The notes under the pieces are model-generated. The model had not been told where the DNA came from. It worked only from the letters and a program-made list of their open reading frames with translations, and did not search any database. A stretch of DNA of 64,000 nt from the NCBI GenBank assembly GCA_965220825.1, contig OZ244839.1:372001-436000 (forward strand). Direction: 5' to 3'. Below, one piece after another: positions 44,028 through 52,846 of the stretch. A program made the position numbers and the translations under genes. The DNA comes from G965220825 sp965220825 (GTDB taxonomy: Bacteria; Pseudomonadota; Alphaproteobacteria; UBA828). Numbering within the stretch: position 1 is the first letter of the stretch; the number at the start of each line of letters is the position of its first letter.

Positions 44028-44986
44028 AACGCGCCGTCGTCTTTCCCGGCCAGGGCTCCCAGGCCGTCGGCATGGGGCGGGATCTGCAGGAGGCCTTCCC
44101 CGCCGCCCGCGCCGTCTTCGACGAGGTGGACGAGGCGCTGGGGGAGCGGCTCTCCGATCTCATCTTCGAGGGCGACATGGCGGAGCTCACCCTCACGCGG
44201 AACGCCCAGCCCGCCCTCATGGCGGTCTCCATGGCCGCGCTTCGGGCACTGGAGGCGGAAGGCGGCTGGCGGCTCGCGGACGAGGCGTCCTTCGTCGCCG
44301 GCCATTCGCTGGGGGAATATACCGCGCTCGCCGCCACCGGCTGCCTGAGCCTCGCGGACGCCGCCCGTCTGCTGCGCCGGCGCGGCGAGGCCATGCAGGC
44401 GGCGGTGCCGGTGGGGGCGGGCGCCATGGCCGCGCTCATGGGGGCCGAGTACGCGCAGGTCGAGGCCATTGCCGCCGCCGCGGCCCAGGGCGAGGTCTGC
44501 GCAGTGGCCAACGACAACGCACCGGGCCAGGTAGTGGTGAGCGGTGCGGCGGCGGCGGTCGCCCGCGCCGTGGAAGAGGCGAAGGCTCGAGGGGTGAAGC
44601 GCGCCGTCATGCTGCCGGTGAGCGCCCCCTTCCACTCGCCTCTGCTCGCGCCGGCGGCGGAGGCGCTGGAGGCCGCCTTCGCCGAGGTGCGCTTCGGCCC
44701 GCTCGCCGTGCCCCTGGTCGCCAATATCACGGCGCGGCCGGTGACGGACCCCGCCGAGGTGCCGGGCTTGCTGATCCGCCAGACCACCGCCAAGGTGCGC
44801 TGGCGCGAGAGCGTGCTCCACATGGCGGAAGCGGGTGTCGGCGAAATGCTGGAAGTGGGCGCGGGCAAGGTGCTCACCGGCCTCGCGCGGCGCATCGACC
44901 GGAAGCTCGCGGCCCGCACCGTGGGGACGGCGGCGGATGTGGCGGCCCTGCTGGCGGAAAGCGCCGGCGGCGAAGACGGGGCGTAA
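44024..44986 (+). CDS. fabD: Malonyl-CoA:ACP transacylase (FabD)
   Basis: 320 residues. FPGQGSQAVGMG near the N-terminus, the nucleophile Ser95 in GHSLGEY and catalytic His204 in APFHSPLL. FabD loads malonyl groups on acyl carrier protein for fatty acid synthesis. The start is preceded by a duplicated ATGAAACGCGCC. fabG follows 14 bases after its stop. Confidence 0.96.
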   Translation: MKRAVVFPGQGSQAVGMGRDLQEAFPAARAVFDEVDEALGERLSDLIFEGDMAELTLTRNAQPALMAVSMAALRALEAEGGWRLADEASFVAGHSLGEYTALAATGCLSLADAARLLRRRGEAMQAAVPVGAGAMAALMGAEYAQVEAIAAAAAQGEVCAVANDNAPGQVVVSGAAAAVARAVEEAKARGVKRAVMLPVSAPFHSPLLAPAAEALEAAFAEVRFGPLAVPLVANITARPVTDPAEVPGLLIRQTTAKVRWRESVLHMAEAGVGEMLEVGAGKVLTGLARRIDRKLAARTVGTAADVAALLAESAGGEDGA

Positions 44987-45000
44987 AGGGAGGCGGGAAG

Positions 45001-45738
45001 GTGTTCGATCTCTCGGGCAAGGTCGCGCTGGTCACCGGCGCATCGGGCGGCATCGGCCGGGCCATCGGCGAGGCGCTGCACGCCGAGGGTGCGGCGGTGG
45101 CGCTCTCGGGCCGCCAGGAGGAGGCGCTGGAGGCGCTCGTCCAGCGCCTCGGAAGCCGTGCGGCGGCGCTCCCCTGCGATCTCGCGGATCGCGATGCGGT
45201 CGCGGCGTTGCCGGAGCGTGCGGCCGACGCGCTGGGACCGGTCTCCATCCTGGTCCATTGCGCGGGCCTCACGCGGGACGGTCTCGCGCTCCGCATGAAG
45301 GACGAGGACTGGCAGGCAGTGCTGGAGGTGAACCTCGGCGCGGGCTTCGTGCTGGCGCGGGCCTGCCTGCGCGGGATGCTGCGCGCCCGCTGGGGGCGGC
45401 TCATCTTCATCACCTCGGTGGTGGGTTCCACGGGCAATCCGGGCCAGGCGAACTATGCGGCCTCCAAGGCCGGGCTCGCGGGCATGGCGAAGGCGCTGGC
45501 GGCGGAGACCGCCTCCCGCGGCGTCACCGCCAACTGCATTGCGCCGGGCTTCATCGAAAGCGCGATGACGGACGCGCTGCCCGAGGCGCGGCGCACGGAG
45601 ATCGCCGCCGCCATCCCTGCCGGCCGCTTCGGCGAAGGTGCGGACGTGGCCGCGGGCTGCGTCTATCTCGCCAGCGAGGAGGCCGGCTATGTGACCGGCC
45701 AGACGCTCCACATCAATGGCGGCCTCGCGATGATCTGA
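45001..45738 (+). CDS. fabG: 3-oxoacyl-ACP reductase (FabG)
   Basis: 245 residues from GTG 45001 after GGGAGGCGGGAAG. Rossmann motif TGASGGIG, catalytic Ser139, Tyr152 and Lys156, and a C-terminal TGQTLHINGG. It reduces 3-oxoacyl-ACP with NADPH. acpP and fabF usually follow; here an oppositely oriented flavoenzyme gene begins 18 bases later. Confidence 0.95.
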   Translation: MFDLSGKVALVTGASGGIGRAIGEALHAEGAAVALSGRQEEALEALVQRLGSRAAALPCDLADRDAVAALPERAADALGPVSILVHCAGLTRDGLALRMKDEDWQAVLEVNLGAGFVLARACLRGMLRARWGRLIFITSVVGSTGNPGQANYAASKAGLAGMAKALAAETASRGVTANCIAPGFIESAMTDALPEARRTEIAAAIPAGRFGEGADVAAGCVYLASEEAGYVTGQTLHINGGLAMI

Positions 45739-45756
45739 GCGGCCGCCGCCCGCGCC

Positions 45757-47712
45757 TCAGAGGGCGAGAGCGATGCGGTGGCCGTCATGGATGGCCGACG
45801 CCGCATCGCGCGGCAGCAGGCAGTCGCCCGCGCGATGGACCGGGATGCCGGCGGCGGATAGCGCCTCCGCCAGCTCGTTCCGCGGCGCGCGGGGGGCGGC
45901 GTAGGCGAGGAGCGCCACATCCGCGATCTCCGACGCTTCGCCGGTGAGGCTGTGGCGGCAGTGCACGATGCCCGCGTCATACGCCACCGCATCGGTGGAC
46001 CGGCGCACCTCCACCCCGCATTCCGCCAGGCGCCGATCCACGCCCATGCGGGACATCAGGTTGACGAAGCGGGCGATTTCCGGTGCGGGCGTGAGCAGCA
46101 CGACCCGTTGGAAGCGCCGCGCCAGCAGGGTGGCGAGGGCATAGACCGGGAGAGTCTGGTCCATGTCCAGGAGCACGGCGGCCCCGGCTTCCGGCGGGCC
46201 GTCCCGGCCTGCGAGCGCGGCGGCCGCGGCCCGCGCATCCTGGGCGTCGGGGGCCCCTTCCAGCGTCGGGGGCCGCAGGATGCGGGAGCCCGTGGCGAGC
46301 ACCGCGACATCGGCGCCGCATGCGCGCACCGCCTCCACCGTCGCGGCCTCGCCGAGGCGGAACACGGCACCCGCCGCCTTCGCCTGGGCATATTGGAATT
46401 CCGCCGTCAGCGCCGTCTCCGCCCGGCCGGGCAGGAGGGCTTCGATGCGCGCGGCCCCGCCCACTGCGGGGCTCGTCGAAAACAGCGTGACCGCATGGCC
46501 CCGCGCCGCCGCCACCCAGGCGGCCTCCAGCCCCGCGAGCCCTGCGCCGATCACCGCGACATGCTTGCGCGCATCCGCCCGGGGCGGGCGCCAGCCGGCT
46601 TCGCCCGCGGTCGCGAGCTCCGGGTTCTGGAAGCAGCGGATGGGTTTGCCGGCGTGGATCTCGCCCCAGCAATAGTTGCAGTAGGTGCAGGCGCGGATGT
46701 CGCCCGCGCGGCCTTCTTGAGTCTTGCGCGGCCAGGCGGCATCGGAAATCAGCACCCGGCTGAGCCCCACCACGTCGCAATCGCCCGCGGCGAGCGCGAC
46801 CTCCGCGGCCTCGGCCGATTCGAACCGCCCCAGGCCCACGGTGGGCAGGCCGCCCGCCACCGCGCGGAGGCGGCGGTGCAGCGGCAGGAACGGGCGCGGC
46901 GGATAGTGCATGTCCGGCAGGTGGGAATCGAAGGCGGGGCCGAACGAGCCCTGGCTGAAGGCGAGATAATCCGGCACGCCGGTCTCCGCCGCCACGCGGG
47001 CGATGCGGAGCGCCTCATCCGCGTCGATCCCACCGGGCGTGCGCTCATCCGACGGCAGCTTGATGCCGACCACGAAGCCGCCGCCGCAGGCCGCGCGCAC
47101 GGCGGCGAGGACTTCGCGCATGAAGCGAGTCCGCCCCTTCAGGCTTCCGCCATAGCCGTCATTCCGGTCGTTGCAGGCGGGGGAGAGGAACTGCGCGATG
47201 AGATAGCCATGGGCGCCGTGCAGCTCCACGCCGCTGAAGCCCGCGCGCTTCAGCCGCTCCGCGCTCTCTGCATAGCCGGCGACGATGCCGGGGATCTCGT
47301 CTTCGGCGAGGGGGCGGGCGGCATTCCAATAGAGGGGCTCGGGGCGGGCGGAGGCGCCGACGGGCACGGAATCCAGGCCCCAGAGCTGTTGGCGCCCGAT
47401 ATGGCCGAGCTGGCCCACCAGCCGGCAGCCGGCGCCCTCCACCGCCTCGGCCCAGCGCTGGAAGCCCGCCAAGTTCCCCTCGTCATGGGCGCTGACCAGG
47501 ATGGGCGCGCCGGAGCTGGTGGGATGGACGTTGAGGAGCTCCGTCACGATCATCCCCGCGCCGCCCTTGGCGCGCTCGCCGTGATAGGCGATCAGCGCCT
47601 CGGTCGGCTGCCGCGCCCGGCCCAGGCCGGTGACGGTCGCCGCATGGACGACCCGGTTGCGCAGCCGCACCGGGCCGACCGCGATGGCGCTGAAGAGGGC
47701 TTCGAAGGGCAT
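45757..47712 (-). CDS. NADH:flavin oxidoreductase with 4Fe-4S and FAD domains (TMADH/2,4-dienoyl-CoA reductase family)
   Basis: 651 residues from ATG 47712. The N-terminal FMN TIM barrel (LFSAIAVGPVRLRNRVV) is followed by 4Fe-4S cysteines at about C342, C345, C348 and C360, then a Rossmann domain (VAVIGAGLAGLEAAWVAA) and a second dinucleotide-binding part. This is the architecture of trimethylamine dehydrogenase, dimethylamine dehydrogenase, histamine dehydrogenase and 2,4-dienoyl-CoA reductase. The substrate is not decided; it converges with fabG. Confidence 0.88.
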   Translation of the reverse strand: MPFEALFSAIAVGPVRLRNRVVHAATVTGLGRARQPTEALIAYHGERAKGGAGMIVTELLNVHPTSSGAPILVSAHDEGNLAGFQRWAEAVEGAGCRLVGQLGHIGRQQLWGLDSVPVGASARPEPLYWNAARPLAEDEIPGIVAGYAESAERLKRAGFSGVELHGAHGYLIAQFLSPACNDRNDGYGGSLKGRTRFMREVLAAVRAACGGGFVVGIKLPSDERTPGGIDADEALRIARVAAETGVPDYLAFSQGSFGPAFDSHLPDMHYPPRPFLPLHRRLRAVAGGLPTVGLGRFESAEAAEVALAAGDCDVVGLSRVLISDAAWPRKTQEGRAGDIRACTYCNYCWGEIHAGKPIRCFQNPELATAGEAGWRPPRADARKHVAVIGAGLAGLEAAWVAAARGHAVTLFSTSPAVGGAARIEALLPGRAETALTAEFQYAQAKAAGAVFRLGEAATVEAVRACGADVAVLATGSRILRPPTLEGAPDAQDARAAAAALAGRDGPPEAGAAVLLDMDQTLPVYALATLLARRFQRVVLLTPAPEIARFVNLMSRMGVDRRLAECGVEVRRSTDAVAYDAGIVHCRHSLTGEASEIADVALLAYAAPRAPRNELAEALSAAGIPVHRAGDCLLPRDAASAIHDGHRIALAL

Positions 47713-47992
47713 GGGGCGAATCCGGGAGGCGGTGTGGGGGTGCGTAGTGTAAGGCGGGGCGGTGGGTTTTTCATGGTGTGGGTGGGGATTGGGTGGAGCT
47801 GGCCGGCGGTTGCGATCGAATCGCTTCCACTTCGGGCGCCGGTTCGGCACGCGTGCCTTGGTGCCAAACGCCCCGACGGTTTCGTTCGTCCTGTCGCGAG
47901 GCTCGGTTGCATGGCAAGCTGGGAACCGCAGGGGAGGCCGGGATATAACCGGAGCGGCAATCGCGGACGCCCATCAGCGAGGAGAGCCGGAC

Positions 47993-48265
47993 ATGCGCGA
48001 ACTCATCCATCCGGGCGAGACGCTACGCGACGATCTGGACGCGCTTGGCATGAGTGCGGCGGAGCTGGCGCGGCGGATCGGCGTGCCGGGGAACCGTATC
48101 GCCGACGTTCTCGCCGGCCGGCAGGCGATCAACGACGATACGGCCCTGCGCCTGGGGCGCTTCTTCGGCACCTCGGGGGCATTCTGGCTCAACCTCCAGA
48201 AGCTCTACGACCTGCGGCTTGTGGAGTGTGAGAGCGGGGGCGTTATCGCCAACTGCCGACTGTGA
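47993..48265 (+). CDS. higA: HigA-type antitoxin (XRE family), without adjacent toxin
   Basis: 90 residues from ATG 47993 after a GAGGAGAGC site. It has the HigA pattern HPGETLRDDLDALGMSAAELARRIGVPGNRI (helix-turn-helix about 20-45) and FFGTSGAFWLNLQKLYDL. HigB-like toxins are normally encoded just upstream; the preceding 280 bases show no convincing HigB coding region. Directly follows the left edge of the island. It may be an orphan regulator or what is left of a toxin-antitoxin pair. Confidence 0.88.
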   Translation: MRELIHPGETLRDDLDALGMSAAELARRIGVPGNRIADVLAGRQAINDDTALRLGRFFGTSGAFWLNLQKLYDLRLVECESGGVIANCRL

Positions 48266-48584
48266 ATGCGGGCAAAAACCTGCACGTCGCCGGATGAGGC
48301 GCGGATCGATTTTCGGCGATCGAGGTCGAGCGGAGTGGCAAGGGAGGTCCATGAACGGATTTGCGGCAACTGCGGGGCGCTTGATGCAAGTGGCTGGCGC
48401 CTGTTACGAAAAGCGGGTTCTGCGCAGTGGCGCGCCTATGTCCCCTCTCGCTAGAGTGCGAGCTCAGAAAGCCGGGCGCAGTCGACCGTTGTCATGAGGT
48501 GCTGTGCATTACGTTCAGCTGTGCCATCGCGTAGGGCTATCGGCTAACGTTAGGACTAGAGCAGTCGCTCGGATGGGCTAAGAA
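48266..48584 (+). other. Island left-edge region, no confident gene
   Basis: 319 bases between higA and the AT-rich gene. It contains a 62-codon reading frame (48266-48454) abutting the higA stop, with a CGNCG zinc-ribbon-like motif; it may be a gene remnant. Composition shifts from high to low GC across this stretch. No tRNA or clear attachment site was seen. Confidence 0.35.
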
Positions 48585-49178
48585 ATGACAGCTACTTCTA
48601 TTGCCAATATGATATCAGCGGCGGCGTTGGGTTTAGCAATTCTTTCTTTTTCTTATGCGGCAGTGTTGCGACAATGGAGAGATCGGGCGCGGCTCAGATT
48701 TGAGGTCACAAAGGCAAAAATTCATGTCAATGGGAATGGAACCGACTCCATATGGATGAGATTGACTGTAATTAACATCGGTTTTCGACCAATTATCATT
48801 ACTGGTTGTTCATTAATTGCGGACCGTAGACGCTTTAGGATGGGTGTGGATGATGAACCTGCGGCAGCGTATGGAATCGAGGCGAGACGGTTTCCTCGGA
48901 GATTGGAGCCCGCTGAGTTAATGACTATTCATCTCATCAGGATGGACTTGTTGGAAGAAGATTTCGCAAAGACGAAGAATCCAAACCTTCAGCATGATCC
49001 TTTCCGCTACATAGTATTGGTCGACAGCTTTAATCGATTGCACACCATTGATATGAAAGAGATTCGCAATAAATTGAGAATCCAAAATATGGCGAAAAGA
49101 AAAAAGGGTTTAAGAAGAATCCAAAATATATATGCAGCGAGAAGATATTGTCGTTCCAGAAAGCATTTGATTTTTTGA
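48585..49178 (+). CDS. Putative membrane-anchored protein, AT-rich, unrecognised
   Basis: 197 residues, not recognised. One N-terminal hydrophobic segment (about 10-28) is followed by a soluble domain with beta-rich character (LTVINIGFRPIIITGCSLIA) and a very basic C-terminus rich in Arg and Lys. The DNA is strikingly AT-rich compared with all neighbours, with AAA, AAT and ATT codons in use that are rare elsewhere, so it was acquired recently. It stands alone ahead of the candidate defence operon. It could be an island-encoded effector or an accessory; no functional motif is seen. Confidence 0.75.
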   Translation: MTATSIANMISAAALGLAILSFSYAAVLRQWRDRARLRFEVTKAKIHVNGNGTDSIWMRLTVINIGFRPIIITGCSLIADRRRFRMGVDDEPAAAYGIEARRFPRRLEPAELMTIHLIRMDLLEEDFAKTKNPNLQHDPFRYIVLVDSFNRLHTIDMKEIRNKLRIQNMAKRKKGLRRIQNIYAARRYCRSRKHLIF

Positions 49179-49626
49179 TATTGTTTTTGCGAAAACCGAA
49201 TAGACTCCTGAATTCGTCCTTGAACTCGATAAGAAATTAGTGAGTTATATCTCACCGGTCAAGACGGCGGATGTGGCGGCTCGAAACGGCCGGTCTGATA
49301 TGCGTCACGCGTTCGACACAACGGATGGCGGGGTGGGGCGTCTTGCTGCAGCCCGAGTTCCAGACGGGAGCATGTGATCCGCTGCGTCGTGACTCGGAAC
49401 GCCCTTCCAGGGAAGTTGGAGGTGGGAGAGGTGGGTTCCCCGGCGACGAAGGTATCAACTATCCCCCAGACCGTGACCGCCTTGAATAGAACTGAAATCC
49501 GGCAGTAACATCAGGCAGCTCGCTGATCGTGGCCCTTCGTCGGTCACCGACAATGTGCTAAAGTACGTGAATGGATTCGATGATGATCGGCGGAATTTTG
49601 CGGAGGCTGGAGAGCCGCATCGCTGC
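49179..49626 (+). other. Leader region of the candidate defence operon
   Basis: About 450 bases. The first part is AT-rich, then composition rises towards the methylase gene. Short open frames in it match nothing recognisable. A GTG at 49555 in the methylase frame would extend that protein by 24 residues. Promoters for the operon should lie here; I see no convincing -35/-10 pair. Confidence 0.35.
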
Positions 49627-52600
49627 ATGAATGAAGGGGAGTTTCTTGCCGACCTGATGGCCCGGCCGTGGTCGCCTGGCGGACAGCGCGGCTTTGTGGC
49701 GGCGGGGCTGTTCGTCGGTGGGGGGGCGAACGGGATCGAGGTGGCCGCCATGCGGTCTCCCGCCAAACCCGGCCGGGGGGTGCTGCTGGCATGCTGGAAG
49801 GCGCGGCGGGCGTCGCGGGCCGCACCGGTTCTGCTCGTTGCCCTCTACCCTGGTGGAGCGGCGCTGTGCGGCCCCACAGGAAGCGAGCCGCCCGTCTATC
49901 CTGAACTGGATCCCGGCCGTGTGGAGCGGCTATGCCGGGAAGTCCTTGGTCAGCCGGATCGACATGCGGCACTCCGCTACCTGTCGCAGGCGTTGCCGTC
50001 TCTTGAGACGGATCTGCCCGGTCTCAGCAATGAGGGTCTGCTCTCCCTGCACGAACTGCAAAAGGGCGTGCCGAAGCTGGCTGGCTGGACGGCGGCCCGG
50101 CCGAAGGCGGCAGCGGCAATCGGCAAGCAGGACGAGGCCCTGTTGCGGGCGCTGGGCTACAGCGTCGAGCGCATCGACAACCTGACGAGCTTGCTGCGTG
50201 GCGGAAAACGACGCACAGCTCTCGCCGTAATGCTTCGCGACGGTGAGTCGCCGGAAGCCGGGAACGAGCGTTTCAATAGCCTGTCGCCGATCTCCTACGC
50301 CCTAAAAAAGGCGGACGATGAAAATCTGCTCTGGGTGATCCTGACGCAGGGCGCCAGGCTGCGCCTCTATCCGACGGCGGTGGATGCCGGGGTCGGACGG
50401 CGGGGGCGCACCGAAACCTGGGTCGAGTGCCAGACCGCGCTTCTGGCGGAAGACCATCTGCCCTATCTCTGGCTACTCTATTCGGCGGATGCACTGGCGC
50501 CGGATGGCAGCCTACATCGGATTCTCGAAGAGTCGCAGCGTTTCGCCGGCGACCTGGCAGACCAGTTGCGCGAGCGCATTTACGGCCGCGTCGTACCGCT
50601 ACTGGCGGAGGGCATTGCGGCAGCGCAGAAGATCGCCAAGCCAAGAGCCGAGGATTTGGCACAGCTCTATGAAATGGCGCTGACGGTCTTGTTTCGGCTT
50701 CTGTTCATCGCCTATGCCGAAGACCGCGACTTGCTGCCCTATCGCGCGAACAGCGCCTATCGCCATCGGTCGTTGAAGCAGAAGGCGCAGGAACTTGCGG
50801 GATGCGTGGCCGACCAGATGCCTATCGCCGACGGCGATGCCCATTGGCAGGAAGCGGCGGTTCTCTGGCAGGCCATCGCTCGGGGTAACCGGGAATGGGG
50901 CGTACCTGCCTATGACGGCGGCTTGTTCACCGACGATCCTGCTATGTCAAAAGCCGGCGGGGCCCTCGCCGGCATTTCGCTGCCGAACGCCGTGTTCGAG
51001 CAAGCTTTGCGATCGCTTCTGGTGGTCGACACGCCCGAGGGAACGCCGGGGCCGGTGGATTTCCGGGCGCTCGGCGTGCGCGAATTCGGCACAATCTATG
51101 AAGGGCTGCTGGAATCGGAACTGGCCGTCGCCGAAACCGATCTGGCCATCGACCGACGCGGGGCTTATGCGCCGGCTCGGCCGACACAAGAAGTCGCTGT
51201 CGCCCAAGGCCAAGTCTATCTGCACAACCGGTCCGGCGCGCGAAAGTCCACAGGTAGCTATTACACCAAGCCTTTCGCGGTCGACCACTTGCTCGAAGGT
51301 GCGCTGGAGCCTGCACTGGACGATCATTTCGCCCGGTTGGACGGTATGGACGACGCCGACGCGGCGGAGGCTTTCCTCGACTTCCGGGTCGCCGACATCG
51401 CCATGGGGTCCGGTCATTTCCTGATCGGCGCGATCGACCGGATCGAGCGGCGCATGGCGGACTGGCTGGCCGGCCGGCGCCTGCCGGGCGTTGCGAAACA
51501 GCTCGCGGATTTGCGCAGTGCGGCCATGGAACAGCTGGGAGAGACGGCCGAGGCCATTGCTATCGAGGACGGCCAACTTCTGCGCCGACTGATCGCGCGG
51601 CGCTGCCTCTATGGCGTGGATGTGAATGCGCTTGCGGTGCAGCTCGCGCGGCTTGCCATCTGGATTCACACCTTCGTACCGGGGCTGCCGCTTTCCTTTC
51701 TCGACCGCAACCTTGTGCGGGGCAACGCGCTTGTCGGCGTAGGCACACTCGAAGATGTGCGCAGCGCATTCCAGGAGGCCGACGACACGCTATTCAAGGC
51801 CGACGCGGACGCGCTGCTGGGCGCTGCGCAACAACCCTTGCGTCGCCTCGCCAACATCAACGATGCAACCCTTGCCGACATTGACGCCGCTCGCCAGGCC
51901 AGCAAGGAGGCGCGGCGAGCGGTCATCGACGCTGAGCGTCTCTGCGACCTCATAGCCGCGCGGCGGCTGTCAGACGATCCCCGGGTCCGAGACTTCTTGT
52001 TCCAGGACTGGGCCAAGCGGTCACGGGACCCGAAGACACTGGCGGCGGCCGGGCAGGCGAGGGGTGCTTTGGTGGGGCTCCATGCGCTGCATTTTCCCGT
52101 GGCCTTTCCGGAAGTCTTCCTGCGCGCCCGTCCCGGCTTCGATGTCATTCTCGGCAATCCGCCTTGGCAGGAAGCCACAGTCGAGGAACATGCGTTCTGG
52201 GCGCGCCACTTTCCCGGCCTGCGGGGTCGCCCGCAGCGTGAACAGGAGGCCGAAAAGGCTCGTTTCAGGCGGGAGAGGCCTGACTTGGTCGCTGTCTACG
52301 AAGCCGAACACAACGATACAGGGCGGCTCCGTAAGGCGCTTACCGGCGGCGCTTATCCTGGCATGGGGACTGGAGATCCCGATCTCTACAAGGCGTTCTG
52401 CTGGCGCTTCTGGCATCTGACCGCAGCCGAGGGTGGGCGCATCGGCGTGGTGCTGCCGCGCAGCGCGCTTGCGGCCAAAGGCTCGACAGAGTTCCGGCAA
52501 AGGGTGTTCGAGCGCGCTGCACAGGTCCGGATCACAGTACTGCTCAATCGAGCCGGCTGGGTTTTTGACGATGCCGAACATCGCTACACCATCGGCCTTG

Positions 52601-52845
52601 TCTGCATCCTGCGCGGGAATCCAGAGGAGAAATCCATCCACCTTCAAGGTCCCTTTGCATCGGAAGCTGCTTTTCGGGCGGCTGCCGATACGCCGCCCGC
52701 CGCCTTCGACCGTAACGAGGTGTTGGCGTGGAACGATTCCGCTTCCCTGCCTTTGCTGCCTGATCCCGAATCCGTGGCCGTGTTCGCCCAGCTTCGCAAG
52801 GCGCCCCGCCTTGACCTGAACATAACAGGAACAGGGGGGGGGTAG
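49627..52845 (+). CDS. Eco57I-type DNA adenine methylase/restriction enzyme, N-terminal part (truncated by TAG after G9 tract)
   Basis: 1072 residues from ATG 49627. Methylase motif I is AMGSGHFLIGAID (about 591-603), motif II YGVDVNALAVQLARLAIWI and motif IV NPPW at about N844. The N-terminal third (about 80-330) may be a nuclease or target-interaction domain. The reading frame ends at TAG 52843-52845 directly after nine Gs, before the C-terminal target-recognition part. The rest continues in the +1 frame as 52847-53743. Family size (about 1300-1400) fits the sum. It could be a type IIG RM enzyme or a DISARM-type methylase (DrmMI-like). Confidence 0.85.
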   Translation: MNEGEFLADLMARPWSPGGQRGFVAAGLFVGGGANGIEVAAMRSPAKPGRGVLLACWKARRASRAAPVLLVALYPGGAALCGPTGSEPPVYPELDPGRVERLCREVLGQPDRHAALRYLSQALPSLETDLPGLSNEGLLSLHELQKGVPKLAGWTAARPKAAAAIGKQDEALLRALGYSVERIDNLTSLLRGGKRRTALAVMLRDGESPEAGNERFNSLSPISYALKKADDENLLWVILTQGARLRLYPTAVDAGVGRRGRTETWVECQTALLAEDHLPYLWLLYSADALAPDGSLHRILEESQRFAGDLADQLRERIYGRVVPLLAEGIAAAQKIAKPRAEDLAQLYEMALTVLFRLLFIAYAEDRDLLPYRANSAYRHRSLKQKAQELAGCVADQMPIADGDAHWQEAAVLWQAIARGNREWGVPAYDGGLFTDDPAMSKAGGALAGISLPNAVFEQALRSLLVVDTPEGTPGPVDFRALGVREFGTIYEGLLESELAVAETDLAIDRRGAYAPARPTQEVAVAQGQVYLHNRSGARKSTGSYYTKPFAVDHLLEGALEPALDDHFARLDGMDDADAAEAFLDFRVADIAMGSGHFLIGAIDRIERRMADWLAGRRLPGVAKQLADLRSAAMEQLGETAEAIAIEDGQLLRRLIARRCLYGVDVNALAVQLARLAIWIHTFVPGLPLSFLDRNLVRGNALVGVGTLEDVRSAFQEADDTLFKADADALLGAAQQPLRRLANINDATLADIDAARQASKEARRAVIDAERLCDLIAARRLSDDPRVRDFLFQDWAKRSRDPKTLAAAGQARGALVGLHALHFPVAFPEVFLRARPGFDVILGNPPWQEATVEEHAFWARHFPGLRGRPQREQEAEKARFRRERPDLVAVYEAEHNDTGRLRKALTGGAYPGMGTGDPDLYKAFCWRFWHLTAAEGGRIGVVLPRSALAAKGSTEFRQRVFERAAQVRITVLLNRAGWVFDDAEHRYTIGLVCILRGNPEEKSIHLQGPFASEAAFRAAADTPPAAFDRNEVLAWNDSASLPLLPDPESVAVFAQLRKAPRLDLNITGTGGG
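52834..52842 (+). repeat. G9 homopolymer at the methylase frame break
   Basis: Nine consecutive Gs followed by TAG, then CATG. With eight Gs the frame reads through without a stop into 52847-53743. Such tracts are known slippage sites for phase-variable restriction-modification genes. It also places an SD-like AGGGGG before the ATG at 52847. Confidence 0.85.
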
Positions 52846-52846
52846 C

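Noticed and set aside
47713..47992. HigB toxin upstream of higA
   Set aside because: No frame shows the RelE-like toxin pattern (for example the GNWRITF motif) expected in HigB.
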